In this document: piece by piece, positions 50,973 to 60,136 of the stretch
Layout of the letters: each line of letters opens with the position of its first letter
Numbering within the stretch: position 1 is the stretch's first letter
NCBI GenBank assembly: GCA_937884995.1
Contig: CAKZZL010000035.1
Span: 62,001-126,000, forward strand
Source: an uncultured Clostridia bacterium
GTDB taxonomy: Bacteria > Bacillota > Clostridia > Oscillospirales > Acutalibacteraceae
DNA length: 64,000 nt
Direction of reading: 5' to 3'
Program-made: the position numbers and the translations under genes
The notes under the pieces: generated by a model
The model's input: the letters and a program-made list of their open reading frames with translations, nothing else
What the model was told of the DNA's origin: nothing
Databases searched by the model: none

Positions 50973-52247
50973 TTATCTGTATATTATAGCTTCTCTTTCG
51001 GGCCCGTTTGAAACCATATCGATTTTATGCCCGAGTTGTTTTTCTATAAAATACACATATTCTTTGGCTTCCTGAGGAAGTTCATCAAAGTCCCTGATTC
51101 CCCTTATATCACAATGCCAGCCCTTTAATGTTGTGAGAACAGGTTTGCATCGTTTAAGATCCGGTGTGGTCGGAAAATCATAAATTTGCTTTCCGTCAAG
51201 CTCATAGGCTGTGCATACCTTTATCTCTTCAAGATAAGAAAGACAATCAAGCGCAGTCATAACCACTTTAGTTGCACCCTGACAGTCTATACCGTACTTT
51301 GAAGCAACACAGTCAAACCAGCCGACTCTTCTTGGCCTTCCGGTTGTCGCACCGAATTCTCCTTTGTCACCGCCGTGAATACGAAGCTGCTGCGCTTCTT
51401 CCTTGTCAAGTATTTCAGAAACAAATTCTCCTGCACCGACTGCAGATGAATAAGCTTTCGTTACAACGATAATTTCCTTAATTTCATGTGGAGGGATACC
51501 TGCGCCGACTGCGCCGTATCCTGCTAAGGTTGAAGAAGATGTAACCATGGGGTAGATACCGAAATCCGGATCTTTAAGAGTCCCGAGCTGCCCTTCAAGA
51601 AGTATGTTTTTTTCTTCAGCCAAAGCATCCTGAATCAGTTTGTGTGTATCGCAAATGTATGGAGCAATTTTTTCTTTGTACTCCATACAAGTCCTATATA
51701 GTTCTTCTTCATCGAGTAAGGGCTTATGATATATATGCTCAAGTGTCAGGTTCTTGAGCGTGCATATGTTTTTAATTTTTGCTCTGAGAGTATCCTCATC
51801 AAAGAGCTCATTGACCTGGATGCCTATTTTTGCATATTTGTCTGAGAAGAAGGGAGCGATACCGCTTTTAGTAGAGCCAAATGCATTCTTGCCGAGTCTC
51901 TCTTCTTCATATGTGTCCAGAAGTATATGATAAGGCATTAATAGCTGTGCTCTGTCAGAAACACAAAGGTTGGGATTAAGTCCTGCCTTTTTTAAGCCAT
52001 CAAGTTCATTTATGAATTTATCGATATCAAGGGCAACTCCGTTGCCTATAACGCATTTTACCTTGTCATAACATACACCGCTCGGCATAAGATGAAGAGC
52101 AAAACGTCCATGTTCATTGATGATTGTGTGGCCTGCGTTTGCACCACCTTGGAAACGTATTACTATATCAGCCTCACTTGCAAACATATCAGTAATTTTG
52201 CCTTTACCTTCGTCACCCCAATTGGCACCGACAATAGCTTTAACCAT
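50973..52247 (-). CDS. purA: Adenylosuccinate synthetase
   Basis: A 424-residue PurA, which joins IMP and aspartate using GTP in AMP synthesis. The GTP loop is GANWGDEGKGKITD at residues 5-18, followed by FQGGANAGHTI, FGSTKSGIAPFFSDKYAKIG, EGQLGTLKDPDFGIYPMVTSS and GEFGATTGRPRRVGWFD. The length is normal. GGAGGAGG lies before the ATG. It is monocistronic, downstream of the surface-protein gene but separated from it by a terminator. Confidence 0.97.
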   Translation of the reverse strand: MVKAIVGANWGDEGKGKITDMFASEADIVIRFQGGANAGHTIINEHGRFALHLMPSGVCYDKVKCVIGNGVALDIDKFINELDGLKKAGLNPNLCVSDRAQLLMPYHILLDTYEEERLGKNAFGSTKSGIAPFFSDKYAKIGIQVNELFDEDTLRAKIKNICTLKNLTLEHIYHKPLLDEEELYRTCMEYKEKIAPYICDTHKLIQDALAEEKNILLEGQLGTLKDPDFGIYPMVTSSSTLAGYGAVGAGIPPHEIKEIIVVTKAYSSAVGAGEFVSEILDKEEAQQLRIHGGDKGEFGATTGRPRRVGWFDCVASKYGIDCQGATKVVMTALDCLSYLEEIKVCTAYELDGKQIYDFPTTPDLKRCKPVLTTLKGWHCDIRGIRDFDELPQEAKEYVYFIEKQLGHKIDMVSNGPEREAIIYR

Positions 52248-52271
52248 AACTTTCCTCCTCCGGGTTATATC

Positions 52272-52306
52272 ATAAGAAAAGCCTGCTTTTCAGCAGGCCT
52301 TTTTAA
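52272..52306 (-). terminator. Terminator of the cohesin-like surface protein gene
   Basis: AAAGCCTGCT pairs with AGCAGGCCTTT (one bulge). On the minus strand T-rich sequence follows. It sits directly past the stop at 52307. Confidence 0.82.
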
Positions 52307-53071
52307 TCAGTCCTCTGACTTCTTTTTACGAACAATAGCAATTCCTGTGCCTGCTGCTGCGGCTACTGCAACGGCACCGAATACGGATGCTGCGATAACT
52401 TTACGTGCAGTGTTAGGTACGGAATTTGAGGTGTTGGAAGTTGATGATGAAGATGAATCCGAAGCGGAGAAATCAGCATTTGTAGCTTCTTCACTTTCCT
52501 CTTCAAAGCTTTCTTCCTCAGTTTCTTCTGTTATATCTTCAATAACATCTTCGCCCAGGTCATCAATTGCATCGGCTGAAAGAGGCTCAAGGCCATCAAG
52601 CGAAGCAGTAAGATCACCGTGTATAACGATATTGATAGGATCGTTGTTAGAATCTGTTGCAACTATATCTCCGAATGAAAAATCAACATCGCCATCTGCA
52701 TCTTCCTTAACATCAAAGACATATGTGAAAATCTTGGACTCTTTTGTAAGGGAGGTCGCAATTGCCGTATTGGCAAGAACAATTCCGTCATCTGTCTTCT
52801 CTTCACCGGTATATGACTTAACTAAGTCATTTGTTAGATATGACACTTCCGAATAATCCAGTTTTGATGTATCAAAATTAAGCGGAGCTGACATAGTTGC
52901 TATATCTGAATCAGCAGGTGCCGTAAGTCTTACATAAAGTTTGCCGTCGCTTCCGCCGATTTCAACCTTAACTTTTACAGTCTTGGCTGCAAATGTCGGA
53001 ACTGCCATTGCAAATACGAAAACGAGCACCAATAATAAAGTCAATATTTTGGATAATTGTGAGTTTTTCAT
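52307..53071 (-). CDS. Exported cohesin-like domain protein with C-terminal anchor
   Basis: A 254-residue surface protein. The start is ATG 53071 because GGGAG is nine bases upstream and the signal peptide (MKNSQLSKILTLLLVLVFVF to PTFA) begins there. The mature part has one beta-sandwich domain (VKVEIGGSDGKLYVRLTAP, then LNFDTSKLDYSEVSYLTN) resembling cohesin and related modules. A Glu/Ser/Asp-rich stalk (EDITEETEEESFEEESEEA) follows, then VPNTA, a hydrophobic helix and the basic tail RKKKSED. I see no dockerin partner in the window. Confidence 0.72.
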   Translation of the reverse strand: MKNSQLSKILTLLLVLVFVFAMAVPTFAAKTVKVKVEIGGSDGKLYVRLTAPADSDIATMSAPLNFDTSKLDYSEVSYLTNDLVKSYTGEEKTDDGIVLANTAIATSLTKESKIFTYVFDVKEDADGDVDFSFGDIVATDSNNDPINIVIHGDLTASLDGLEPLSADAIDDLGEDVIEDITEETEEESFEEESEEATNADFSASDSSSSSTSNTSNSVPNTARKVIAASVFGAVAVAAAAGTGIAIVRKKKSED

Positions 53072-53178
53072 AACCACTGCTCCCTTATACCTTTTTACCA
53101 TAAAATCATACCAAAAACTGCGCTTTTTGTCAAACAAAAGATTTGCATTTTCACGGGGTCTTGAAAACCTTACTTTTA

Positions 53179-53207
53179 TTGACTTTTGAGCATTATAGTA
53201 ATATAAT
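53179..53207 (+). promoter_or_regulatory. SigA promoter of the polysaccharide cluster
   Basis: TTGACT (53179-53184), 17-base spacer, TATAAT (53202-53207). It gives a leader of about 65 bases before the first gene, with no clear riboswitch or ops-like element. Confidence 0.88.
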
Positions 53208-53279
53208 ATTATAGAATACGTTAATTATGACTTTTTGTAATTATATCAATAATCTTTTGAAGTGAAAAGAGGCAAATAT

Positions 53280-53891
53280 ATGTATCGTTTCTTTAAACGA
53301 GCAGCAGATATCCTCGTATCTTGCATGGCACTGATTATACTGTCTCCATTAATGCTGATAGTATCGGTTTTTGTAAAACTAACAAGTCCGGGTCCCGTCA
53401 TTTTTAAGCAGGAAAGACTAGGGAAAAATTGCAAGATTTTTAAGATGTATAAATTTCGTTCAATGTGTGTGGGAGCCGAAAAAAGCGGAGTTTATTCCGA
53501 TAAAACCGACCCCAGGGTAACTAAGGTAGGCAAGTTTATAAGGGCAACAAGTATTGATGAACTTCCCCAAATGATTAACATACTTAAAGGAGATATGAGC
53601 TTTATAGGACCACGGCCACCGCTTACATATCACCCTTGGCCACTTGAAGAATATACAGAAGAACAAAAACACATGTTTGATGTAAGACCCGGCATCACGG
53701 GCTGGGCACAAATTAACGGCAGAAAAGATGTGGAATGGAATCACAGAATAGAACTTAACTGCTGGTATGTGGATCATATGTCGCTTCCACTGGACATAAA
53801 GATATTGTTTCTGACCGTATTTAAGGTCCTGAAAAACGAAGATAACGAAAATACCGGCGCAACGGTAATAACAAATCAGGAAGAGAAATAA
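53280..53891 (+). CDS. Initiating sugar-phosphate transferase (bacterial sugar transferase family)
   Basis: A 203-residue monotopic enzyme of the PglC/WbaP C-terminal type, which moves a sugar phosphate from a nucleotide sugar to undecaprenyl phosphate and so starts glycan assembly. One N-terminal membrane helix (ADILVSCMALIILSPLMLIV) with SPGPVIFKQERLG, KMYKFRSM, TSIDELPQMINILKGDMSFIGPRPP and RPGITGWAQINGR. ATG 53280 is preceded by AGAGG at seven bases; the frame also opens at GTG 53262. First gene of the cluster. Confidence 0.95.
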   Translation: MYRFFKRAADILVSCMALIILSPLMLIVSVFVKLTSPGPVIFKQERLGKNCKIFKMYKFRSMCVGAEKSGVYSDKTDPRVTKVGKFIRATSIDELPQMINILKGDMSFIGPRPPLTYHPWPLEEYTEEQKHMFDVRPGITGWAQINGRKDVEWNHRIELNCWYVDHMSLPLDIKILFLTVFKVLKNEDNENTGATVITNQEEK

Positions 53892-53895
53892 CTTA

Positions 53896-54753
53896 ATGGC
53901 ACTTGAACTAATGTATATAACCAACAGATCTGATGTAGCGTCACTTGCTCAAAAGGCAGGTGTTGATCGTGTTTTTGTTGACCTTGAATACATAGGTAAA
54001 GACAAGCGCCAAGGAGGAATGGACACTGTACAGAACAGACATACCTGCGGGGATGTAAAACGCATTCGTCCTGTCCTCACAAAGTCACAGCTACTCGTAC
54101 GCTGCAATCCAATACATGAGAAAACGGAACTTTATTCCTCGTCCAGTGAGGAGATAGATGAGATATGTGATGCAGGCGCGGACATTATAATGCTTCCATA
54201 TTTCAAGAGCGCAGATGAAGTGAAAAAGTTTATAGATATTGTAAGAGACAGGGCAAGAACTTGTCTTCTTCTGGAAACATCCCAAGCTGCGGAAAACATA
54301 GACGAAATACTGGAAGTTCCGGGTGTGGATGAAGTGTATATAGGGCTTAATGATCTGCATCTTTGCTATAAAATGACATTTATGTTCCAGTTACTTGCAG
54401 ACGGCACGGTAGAAAGACTTGCAAATAAAATCAAAGCAAAAGGACTGACCTTTGGATTCGGCGGAGTTGCAAGAATCGGAACAGGGATTCTTCCCGCGGA
54501 ATGCATTTTCGGCGAACATTACAGACTCGGTTCGTCCAGGGTAATCCTTTCCAGGGCTTTTTGTGATCTTGCAAAAGAGAAAAATATAGAGGACATAGAG
54601 GAAAAGCTTGTCAGCGGAGTTAAAAATGTACGTGAATATGAACAAAAATTGCTTAAATGGACTGACAGGGATTTTGAAGCAAATAGGCTTAAAACAAGCG
54701 AGTGTATCAACAAAGTGGTTGATATTATGAAGAACAGGGAAGGATTAAGATGA
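53896..54753 (+). CDS. HpcH/HpaI-type aldolase in the polysaccharide cluster
   Basis: A 285-residue TIM-barrel protein of the HpcH/HpaI (citrate lyase beta-like) aldolase family. Features: VFVDLEYIGKDKRQGG near the N-terminus, LVRCNP, DIIMLPYF, LLETSQAAENIDEIL (metal Glu) and VDEVYIGLNDLHL (metal Asp). Known members cleave or form 2-oxo-3-deoxy acids with pyruvate. In a glycan cluster it may make an acidic sugar or a non-sugar substituent together with the next gene, which overlaps it by four bases. The substrate is unknown. Confidence 0.82.
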   Translation: MALELMYITNRSDVASLAQKAGVDRVFVDLEYIGKDKRQGGMDTVQNRHTCGDVKRIRPVLTKSQLLVRCNPIHEKTELYSSSSEEIDEICDAGADIIMLPYFKSADEVKKFIDIVRDRARTCLLLETSQAAENIDEILEVPGVDEVYIGLNDLHLCYKMTFMFQLLADGTVERLANKIKAKGLTFGFGGVARIGTGILPAECIFGEHYRLGSSRVILSRAFCDLAKEKNIEDIEEKLVSGVKNVREYEQKLLKWTDRDFEANRLKTSECINKVVDIMKNREGLR

Positions 54754-55670
54754 ATCTTCTGATTACAGGCGCAGCAAAATTCAATACTAATCAGACAGAT
54801 GCTCTGGCAAATCTGGGATTTGAGATAAAGTTTCAATCCGATGAAGCGGGGACACCACAGACAGACTTTTCATGCATTGATGCGGTTATCTGCAATAATC
54901 TATTTTTGTTTCATGAATTGGATGAATTTGAAAGCCTTAAATTCATCCAGCTTACATCTGCAGGCCTTGATCGTGTCCCAGTGGATAAGATAAATGGAAA
55001 AAAGATACCACTATGTAATGCAAGAGGTGTCTATTCTGTGCCGATAGCTGAGTTTGTTCTTGGCAGCATACTTAATTTGTATAAAGGGTATAATGACTTT
55101 TATGAAAATAAAAAACTCAAGGTTTGGGAAAAAAACCGAAATGTCAGGGAGCTTAATGGCTCATGTGCAACAATCATAGGCTGCGGGTCAATCGGATGCG
55201 AGTGTGCAGCAAGGCTTAAAGCTTTCGGTGTTAAAACCATCGCTGTGGATATATTAAAACCCAATGCAGTTTATTTTGATGAGTATTATGACATAAGTGA
55301 AGTAAAAAAAGCTGTCTCAACAAGTGATATAGTTATTTTTTGTCTACCACTCAATGCTAAAACTCAGGGACTTGCCGACATTGAATTCTTCAAAGCCTGC
55401 AAAGACAGTGCAACAATTGTGAATATATCGCGCGGCGCTATCATAAACGAAGACGATTTAATCAGCGCTTTGAGGGAAAGATATATAGGGTATGCTATTT
55501 TGGATGTTTTCGAAAAAGAACCGCTGAGTGCTGACAGTCCCTTATGGGAAATGGAAAACGTCACACTTACGCCGCATAATTCATTTGTGTCAGAAAAAAA
55601 CCAGGAAAGATTCTTCAAACTTGCATACAATAATTTGAAATCATTTATTAAAAGGGGAAATGAAAAATGA
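54750..55670 (+). CDS. D-isomer-specific 2-hydroxyacid dehydrogenase
   Basis: A 306-residue NAD-dependent dehydrogenase. The Rossmann motif is IIGCGSIGCECAARLKAFG, followed by VDI; ATIVNISRGAIINEDDLISALRE carries the catalytic Arg, EKEPLSADSPLW the Glu, and TPHNSF the His. It would reduce a 2-oxo acid to a D-2-hydroxy acid or do the reverse. It overlaps both neighbours by four bases (ATGA), so it is tightly coupled to the aldolase and to the glycosyltransferase. Confidence 0.88.
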   Translation: MNLLITGAAKFNTNQTDALANLGFEIKFQSDEAGTPQTDFSCIDAVICNNLFLFHELDEFESLKFIQLTSAGLDRVPVDKINGKKIPLCNARGVYSVPIAEFVLGSILNLYKGYNDFYENKKLKVWEKNRNVRELNGSCATIIGCGSIGCECAARLKAFGVKTIAVDILKPNAVYFDEYYDISEVKKAVSTSDIVIFCLPLNAKTQGLADIEFFKACKDSATIVNISRGAIINEDDLISALRERYIGYAILDVFEKEPLSADSPLWEMENVTLTPHNSFVSEKNQERFFKLAYNNLKSFIKRGNEK

Positions 55671-56770
55671 AATTCATATTGATATCCCCGAAAAACAGAA
55701 CTGCGTATAACTTTCGCGGTGACCTTATAAAAGAAATAATTGCAAGGGGATATGAAGTTATCGTCATCGGGCCCAACAAAGACAATGTTGAAAAAATAGA
55801 AGAACTTGGCGCAAGATTTGTTGAGATTCATGTTAACAAAAACGGAGTAAATCCCATTGAAGACTTGAGATATCAGAAAGCTTTATACAAGTTATTTATG
55901 CAGGAAAAACCGGATGTAACTCTCGGATACACGAGCAAGCCTGTTATTTATGGAGCAATAGCTGCAAAGAAAGCAAATGTCCCTCATATTGTGTCCATGG
56001 TTACAGGCGTGGGATATGCTTTTACTTCACAATCAAAAAAGGCAAAGGCGATAAAAACAATAATGTCTTTCTTGTATAAAAAAGCCTTTAACTGTGCCGA
56101 CAAGGTCATATTCCAAAACACAGATGATAAGGAACAGTTCATAAATGAAGGGCTAGTGGACCTCGGAAAATGTGAGATTGTAAACGGCTCCGGTGTGAAC
56201 ATGCAAAGGTTTCATCCATTGCCATTTCCGGAGGAAACAACATTCTTTATGCTTTCAAGAATAATGAATTCCAAAGGCGTAAGAGAGTATCTCAGTGCAG
56301 CGAAGACAGTAAAGGAACTGCATCCGGAGGTTCGTTTTCTGCTTTTGGGAGCCTGCGAAGGAATACAGGATTCCATAGGCCCTGAGGAACTAAAAAAATA
56401 TACCGATGAGGGAATAATAACCCATTTTGGTGAAACTGAGAATGTTCCTCCATATTATGGCAAATGCTCCGTGTATGTTCTTCCATCATACAGAGAGGGG
56501 ACACCGAGAACAGTTTTGGAAGCAATGGCAACTGCAAGACCAATAATCACAACTGATGCACCGGGCTGCAGGGAAACCGTGATAGATGGTAAGACCGGCT
56601 ATTTGGTCCCGGTGAAAAATGTCAATGCATTGGCGGAAAAAATACTATGGTTTGCAGACCATCCCGAAAAAGCGGAGGAAATGGGAAAAGCAAGTTTTGA
56701 CTACTGCCTTGAAAAATTTGAGGTTGGGAAAGTAAACAGAGAAATGATGAGAATTTGTAAAATAATCTGA
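55667..56770 (+). CDS. Glycosyltransferase family 4 (GT-B fold)
   Basis: A 367-residue GT-B enzyme. N-terminal KNRTAYNFRGDLIKEIIARG and TLGYTSKPVIYGAIAAK; C-terminal donor-binding SRIMNSKGVREYLSAAK and VYVLPSYREGTPRTVLEAMATARPIITTDAPGCRETV (the EX7E-type region). It resembles enzymes that add the second sugar on the lipid carrier (PglA/WbpX-like). It has no membrane helix. Confidence 0.9.
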   Translation: MKFILISPKNRTAYNFRGDLIKEIIARGYEVIVIGPNKDNVEKIEELGARFVEIHVNKNGVNPIEDLRYQKALYKLFMQEKPDVTLGYTSKPVIYGAIAAKKANVPHIVSMVTGVGYAFTSQSKKAKAIKTIMSFLYKKAFNCADKVIFQNTDDKEQFINEGLVDLGKCEIVNGSGVNMQRFHPLPFPEETTFFMLSRIMNSKGVREYLSAAKTVKELHPEVRFLLLGACEGIQDSIGPEELKKYTDEGIITHFGETENVPPYYGKCSVYVLPSYREGTPRTVLEAMATARPIITTDAPGCRETVIDGKTGYLVPVKNVNALAEKILWFADHPEKAEEMGKASFDYCLEKFEVGKVNREMMRICKII

Positions 56771-56784
56771 AAGGATACATATAT

Positions 56785-58104
56785 ATGAATTTGTACGAGA
56801 AAATTGTAGCGGGACAAGAAAAAATATCTCTTGTAGGACTGGGCTATGTAGGTATGCCAATTGCCGTAGCTTTTTCAAAGAAGGTCAAAGTAGTCGGATA
56901 TGACCTGAACGAAAAGAAAATTGAACTTTATAAAAACGGCATTGACCCCACTAATGAAGTGGGAAACGATGCCATAAAGAACTGTAAGGTGGAGTTTACC
57001 TCCGACCAGACGAAACTCAGAGAAGCAAAATTCCATATAGTTGCTGTACCGACACCTGTAAATGATGATCACACACCGGACCTTACTCCAGTAGAAGGTG
57101 CAAGTGAGATTGTCGGCAAAAATCTTACTCCCGGCTCAATTGTAGTGTATGAGTCAACAGTTTATCCGGGTGTCACCGAGGAAATATGTGTACCGATTCT
57201 TGAAAGAGAGTCCGGTCTCAGGTGTGGGGTTGATTTCAAAGTGGGTTACAGCCCGGAAAGAATTAATCCCGGTGACAAGGTCCACAGGCTTGAGACAATT
57301 AGGAAGATAGTCAGCGGAATGGATGACGAGACCCTAAATACGGTTGCAAAGATTTACGAACTTGTAGTTGAAGCAGGTGTTCACAGAGCTGAATCTATAA
57401 AGGTGGCAGAAGCCGCAAAGGTAATTGAAAACAGCCAGAGAGACATAAATATTGCATTTATGAATGAACTTTCAATTATCTTTAATAAAATGGGAATTGA
57501 CACAAAATCAGTTCTTGAGGCTGCAGGTACAAAGTGGAACTTCCTCAAGTTCTATCCCGGACTTGTGGGTGGTCACTGCATAGGTGTTGACCCTTACTAT
57601 CTTACATATAAAGCTGAACAGCTGGGATATCATTCGCAAATTATTCTTTCCGGCAGACGCATTAATGATGATATGGGAAAATACGTCGCTGAAAATACAG
57701 TTAAGAATCTTATTAAAGCCGACGTATCTATTAGAAATGCAAAAGTAGCAATACTTGGCTTCACTTTCAAAGAGAACTGTCCGGACACTCGAAACACAAA
57801 AATAATTGATATATATAATGAACTGAAAGAGTATGGCATTACTCCGATCATTGCAGACCCGCAGGCAGATAAAGATGAAGCCAAAAGACTATATGAAATT
57901 GAGTTTGTGGATATTAGTTCAATCAAGGAGTGTGATGCGGTCATCCTTGCGGTTGCGCATGAAGAGTTCAAGACTTTATCCGCAAATGATATAGACAGAA
58001 TGTTTAAGTGTGTTTGTAATTCAGACAAGGTGATCATCGATATTAAAGGCCTTCTTGACCGCTATGAATTTGAAAAATCAGGATATAACTACTGGAGATT
58101 ATAA
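56785..58104 (+). CDS. UDP-N-acetylhexosamine 6-dehydrogenase (TviB/WbpO-like)
   Basis: A 439-residue nucleotide-sugar dehydrogenase that oxidises C6 of a UDP-HexNAc in two steps. The N-terminal Rossmann loop is LVGLGYVGMPIAVAFSKK near residue 17; VPTPVNDDHTPDL, VYESTVYPGVTEE, YSPERINPGD and the catalytic Cys265 in GGHCIGVDPYYL follow; the C-terminal domain has LGFTFKENCPDTRNTK. Paired with the 4-epimerase gene two bases later, it matches the route to UDP-GalNAcA used in Vi antigen and similar glycans. WecC-type ManNAc oxidation is the alternative. Confidence 0.9.
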   Translation: MNLYEKIVAGQEKISLVGLGYVGMPIAVAFSKKVKVVGYDLNEKKIELYKNGIDPTNEVGNDAIKNCKVEFTSDQTKLREAKFHIVAVPTPVNDDHTPDLTPVEGASEIVGKNLTPGSIVVYESTVYPGVTEEICVPILERESGLRCGVDFKVGYSPERINPGDKVHRLETIRKIVSGMDDETLNTVAKIYELVVEAGVHRAESIKVAEAAKVIENSQRDINIAFMNELSIIFNKMGIDTKSVLEAAGTKWNFLKFYPGLVGGHCIGVDPYYLTYKAEQLGYHSQIILSGRRINDDMGKYVAENTVKNLIKADVSIRNAKVAILGFTFKENCPDTRNTKIIDIYNELKEYGITPIIADPQADKDEAKRLYEIEFVDISSIKECDAVILAVAHEEFKTLSANDIDRMFKCVCNSDKVIIDIKGLLDRYEFEKSGYNYWRL

Positions 58105-58106
58105 AG

Positions 58107-59081
58107 ATGGGATATAAGCACCTTAAGTTCCCGGAGGGTACAAAATTCCTTGTAACGGGCGCAGCAGGATTTATCGGCTCAAATCTTTGTGAAGCCATAC
58201 TTAATATGGGTTACAAAGTCACGGCACTTGATGATTTTTCAACGGGAAAGCAGAAGAATGTTGACATGTTCTCTGGCAATCCCGATTATGAGTTTATAAA
58301 AGGTGATATTAAAGACCTTGATACATGTATGAAAGCATGTGAAGGGGTAGACTTTGTTCTTAATCAGGCGGCATGGGGCAGTGTTCCCAGAAGCCTTGAG
58401 ATGCCTCTTTTCTACTCCCTTAACAACATACAGGGAACGCTCAATATGCTTGAGGCAGCAAGACAGAACAAAGTAAAAAAGTTTGTATATGCATCATCTT
58501 CGTCAGTCTACGGTGATGAGCCTAATCTTCCTAAAACAGAGGGAAGAGAGGGCAACCTTCTTTCTCCTTATGCACTTACTAAAAGATGTGATGAGGAGTG
58601 GGCAAAACTCTATACCATGCATTACGGACTTGATACGTACGGTATGAGATACTTCAATGTGTTCGGCCGCAGACAGGACCCGGACGGAGCTTATGCAGCA
58701 GTTATACCGAAATTCTTAAAGCAGCTTCTTAACGGGGAAACACCAACAATCAACGGAGACGGAAAGCAAAGCAGAGACTTTACATATGTGGAAAACGTTA
58801 TAGAAGCAAACTTAAAAGCATGTCTTGCAACTCACGAGGCTGCAGGCAATGCATTTAATATTGCTTACGGCGGACGCGAGTACCTTATAGATATATACTA
58901 TGGACTGACAAAAGCTCTTGGCATCGATATTGAACCGAATTTCGGCCCTGACAGAAAAGGCGATATCAAGCATTCAAACGCCGATATATCGAAAGCCAGA
59001 AAACTTTTGGGCTATGACCCGGACTACAGTTTCCAGGACGGAATTAAACTTGCTATCGAATGGTATAAGGAGAATTTATAA
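58107..59081 (+). CDS. UDP-N-acetylhexosamine 4-epimerase (WbpP/TviC-like)
   Basis: A 324-residue extended short-chain dehydrogenase. It has VTGAAGFIGSNLCEAIL, DDFSTGKQKN, LNQAAWGSVPRSLEMPLFYSLN, the catalytic SSSVYGD...SPYALTK triad and YFNVFGRRQDP. The AAWGSVPRS segment in place of AAQ/AAH is typical of WbpP and TviC, which act on UDP-GlcNAc or UDP-GlcNAcA. With the dehydrogenase it should make UDP-GalNAcA. It overlaps the next gene by one base. Confidence 0.92.
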   Translation: MGYKHLKFPEGTKFLVTGAAGFIGSNLCEAILNMGYKVTALDDFSTGKQKNVDMFSGNPDYEFIKGDIKDLDTCMKACEGVDFVLNQAAWGSVPRSLEMPLFYSLNNIQGTLNMLEAARQNKVKKFVYASSSSVYGDEPNLPKTEGREGNLLSPYALTKRCDEEWAKLYTMHYGLDTYGMRYFNVFGRRQDPDGAYAAVIPKFLKQLLNGETPTINGDGKQSRDFTYVENVIEANLKACLATHEAAGNAFNIAYGGREYLIDIYYGLTKALGIDIEPNFGPDRKGDIKHSNADISKARKLLGYDPDYSFQDGIKLAIEWYKENL

Positions 59082-60136
59082 TGGCAGACCTATCCGTTGT
59101 TATTCCTGTATACAATGCTGAGGAATACCTGCATGAATGTATAGACTCTGTTGTTAACCAGACTCTTAAGGATATTGAGATCATTCTGGTTGATGATGGT
59201 TCCAGCGATTCAAGCGGCCGGATTTGTGACGACTATGCGGCAAAAGATAACAGAGTTCGTGTAGTACACAAAGAAAACGGTGGTGTATGTGAAGCAAGAA
59301 ATACGGGAATCAGAGAAGTCAAAACCGATTTTTTCACTTTTATTGAAAGCGATGACTGGTTTCCGCTGGATGCCTGTGAAAAAATGTGGGACAAGCATAC
59401 ACAGTATAACGCGGATTTCGTTATAGGCAGTTACTATAAAGTTTCAACCGGCGGAACAATACAGAAACACCCGCTTCCGGAGAAAGAAATAGTATACGAT
59501 AAAGAAAAAATCACAAATGAACTTCTTGAAAGTGTTATGGGCCTTGTAGGTCCGCGTCTCAAAACACCGGGCAATGTAGATTCACTTTTGACGGACACGG
59601 CAAAACTGTATAAGACAAGTATAGTCAGGGAACACGATATTTATTGGATTGACAGAAAGAAGATTTATTCGGACTGCCTTGAATACATTCTGAGATATTC
59701 CCATTTCTGCCAGACCGCGGTTTTCTTTGACGAGCCTGTATACTACTATCGCAGGACAAATACAGGTTCACAGACCGCAGGCTATCGTAAAGGAACTTTG
59801 GACCTCTGGCTTATTCAGTTTGATAATATGAGGGCATTCATCAATGACAACGGATATGAACACCTTTGGCCTGCATTCTATTCAAGAGTTTGTTTCTCGA
59901 TTATTCCGATAGGAGGAAATGCCTACCGCACCGGCAATCGCAAGGACGGTATGGAAGAAGTCCATGCGGCTTTGGATCAGCCAATATATAAAGAAGCTTT
60001 TAAGCATTTTAATATAAATGACCTTCCGATTCATTTCAGACCGCTTTTCTTCTTTGCAAAGCATAGGATGTATAATCTGTTTTTTGAAATGACCAAAATA
60101 ATGAGGAAAATGATGAACAGTCAAAGAGGTATGTAA
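59081..60136 (+). CDS. Glycosyltransferase family 2 (first)
   Basis: A 351-residue GT-A enzyme. Motifs: SVVIPVYNAEEYLHECIDSV, IILVDDGSSDSSGRICD, VVHKENGGVCEARNTGI and FIESDDWF (DXD-like). The C-terminal ~200 residues set acceptor specificity and are unique. No membrane helix. It joins the next gene by a one-base overlap (TAATG). Linkage and sugar are unknown. Confidence 0.93.
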   Translation: MADLSVVIPVYNAEEYLHECIDSVVNQTLKDIEIILVDDGSSDSSGRICDDYAAKDNRVRVVHKENGGVCEARNTGIREVKTDFFTFIESDDWFPLDACEKMWDKHTQYNADFVIGSYYKVSTGGTIQKHPLPEKEIVYDKEKITNELLESVMGLVGPRLKTPGNVDSLLTDTAKLYKTSIVREHDIYWIDRKKIYSDCLEYILRYSHFCQTAVFFDEPVYYYRRTNTGSQTAGYRKGTLDLWLIQFDNMRAFINDNGYEHLWPAFYSRVCFSIIPIGGNAYRTGNRKDGMEEVHAALDQPIYKEAFKHFNINDLPIHFRPLFFFAKHRMYNLFFEMTKIMRKMMNSQRGM

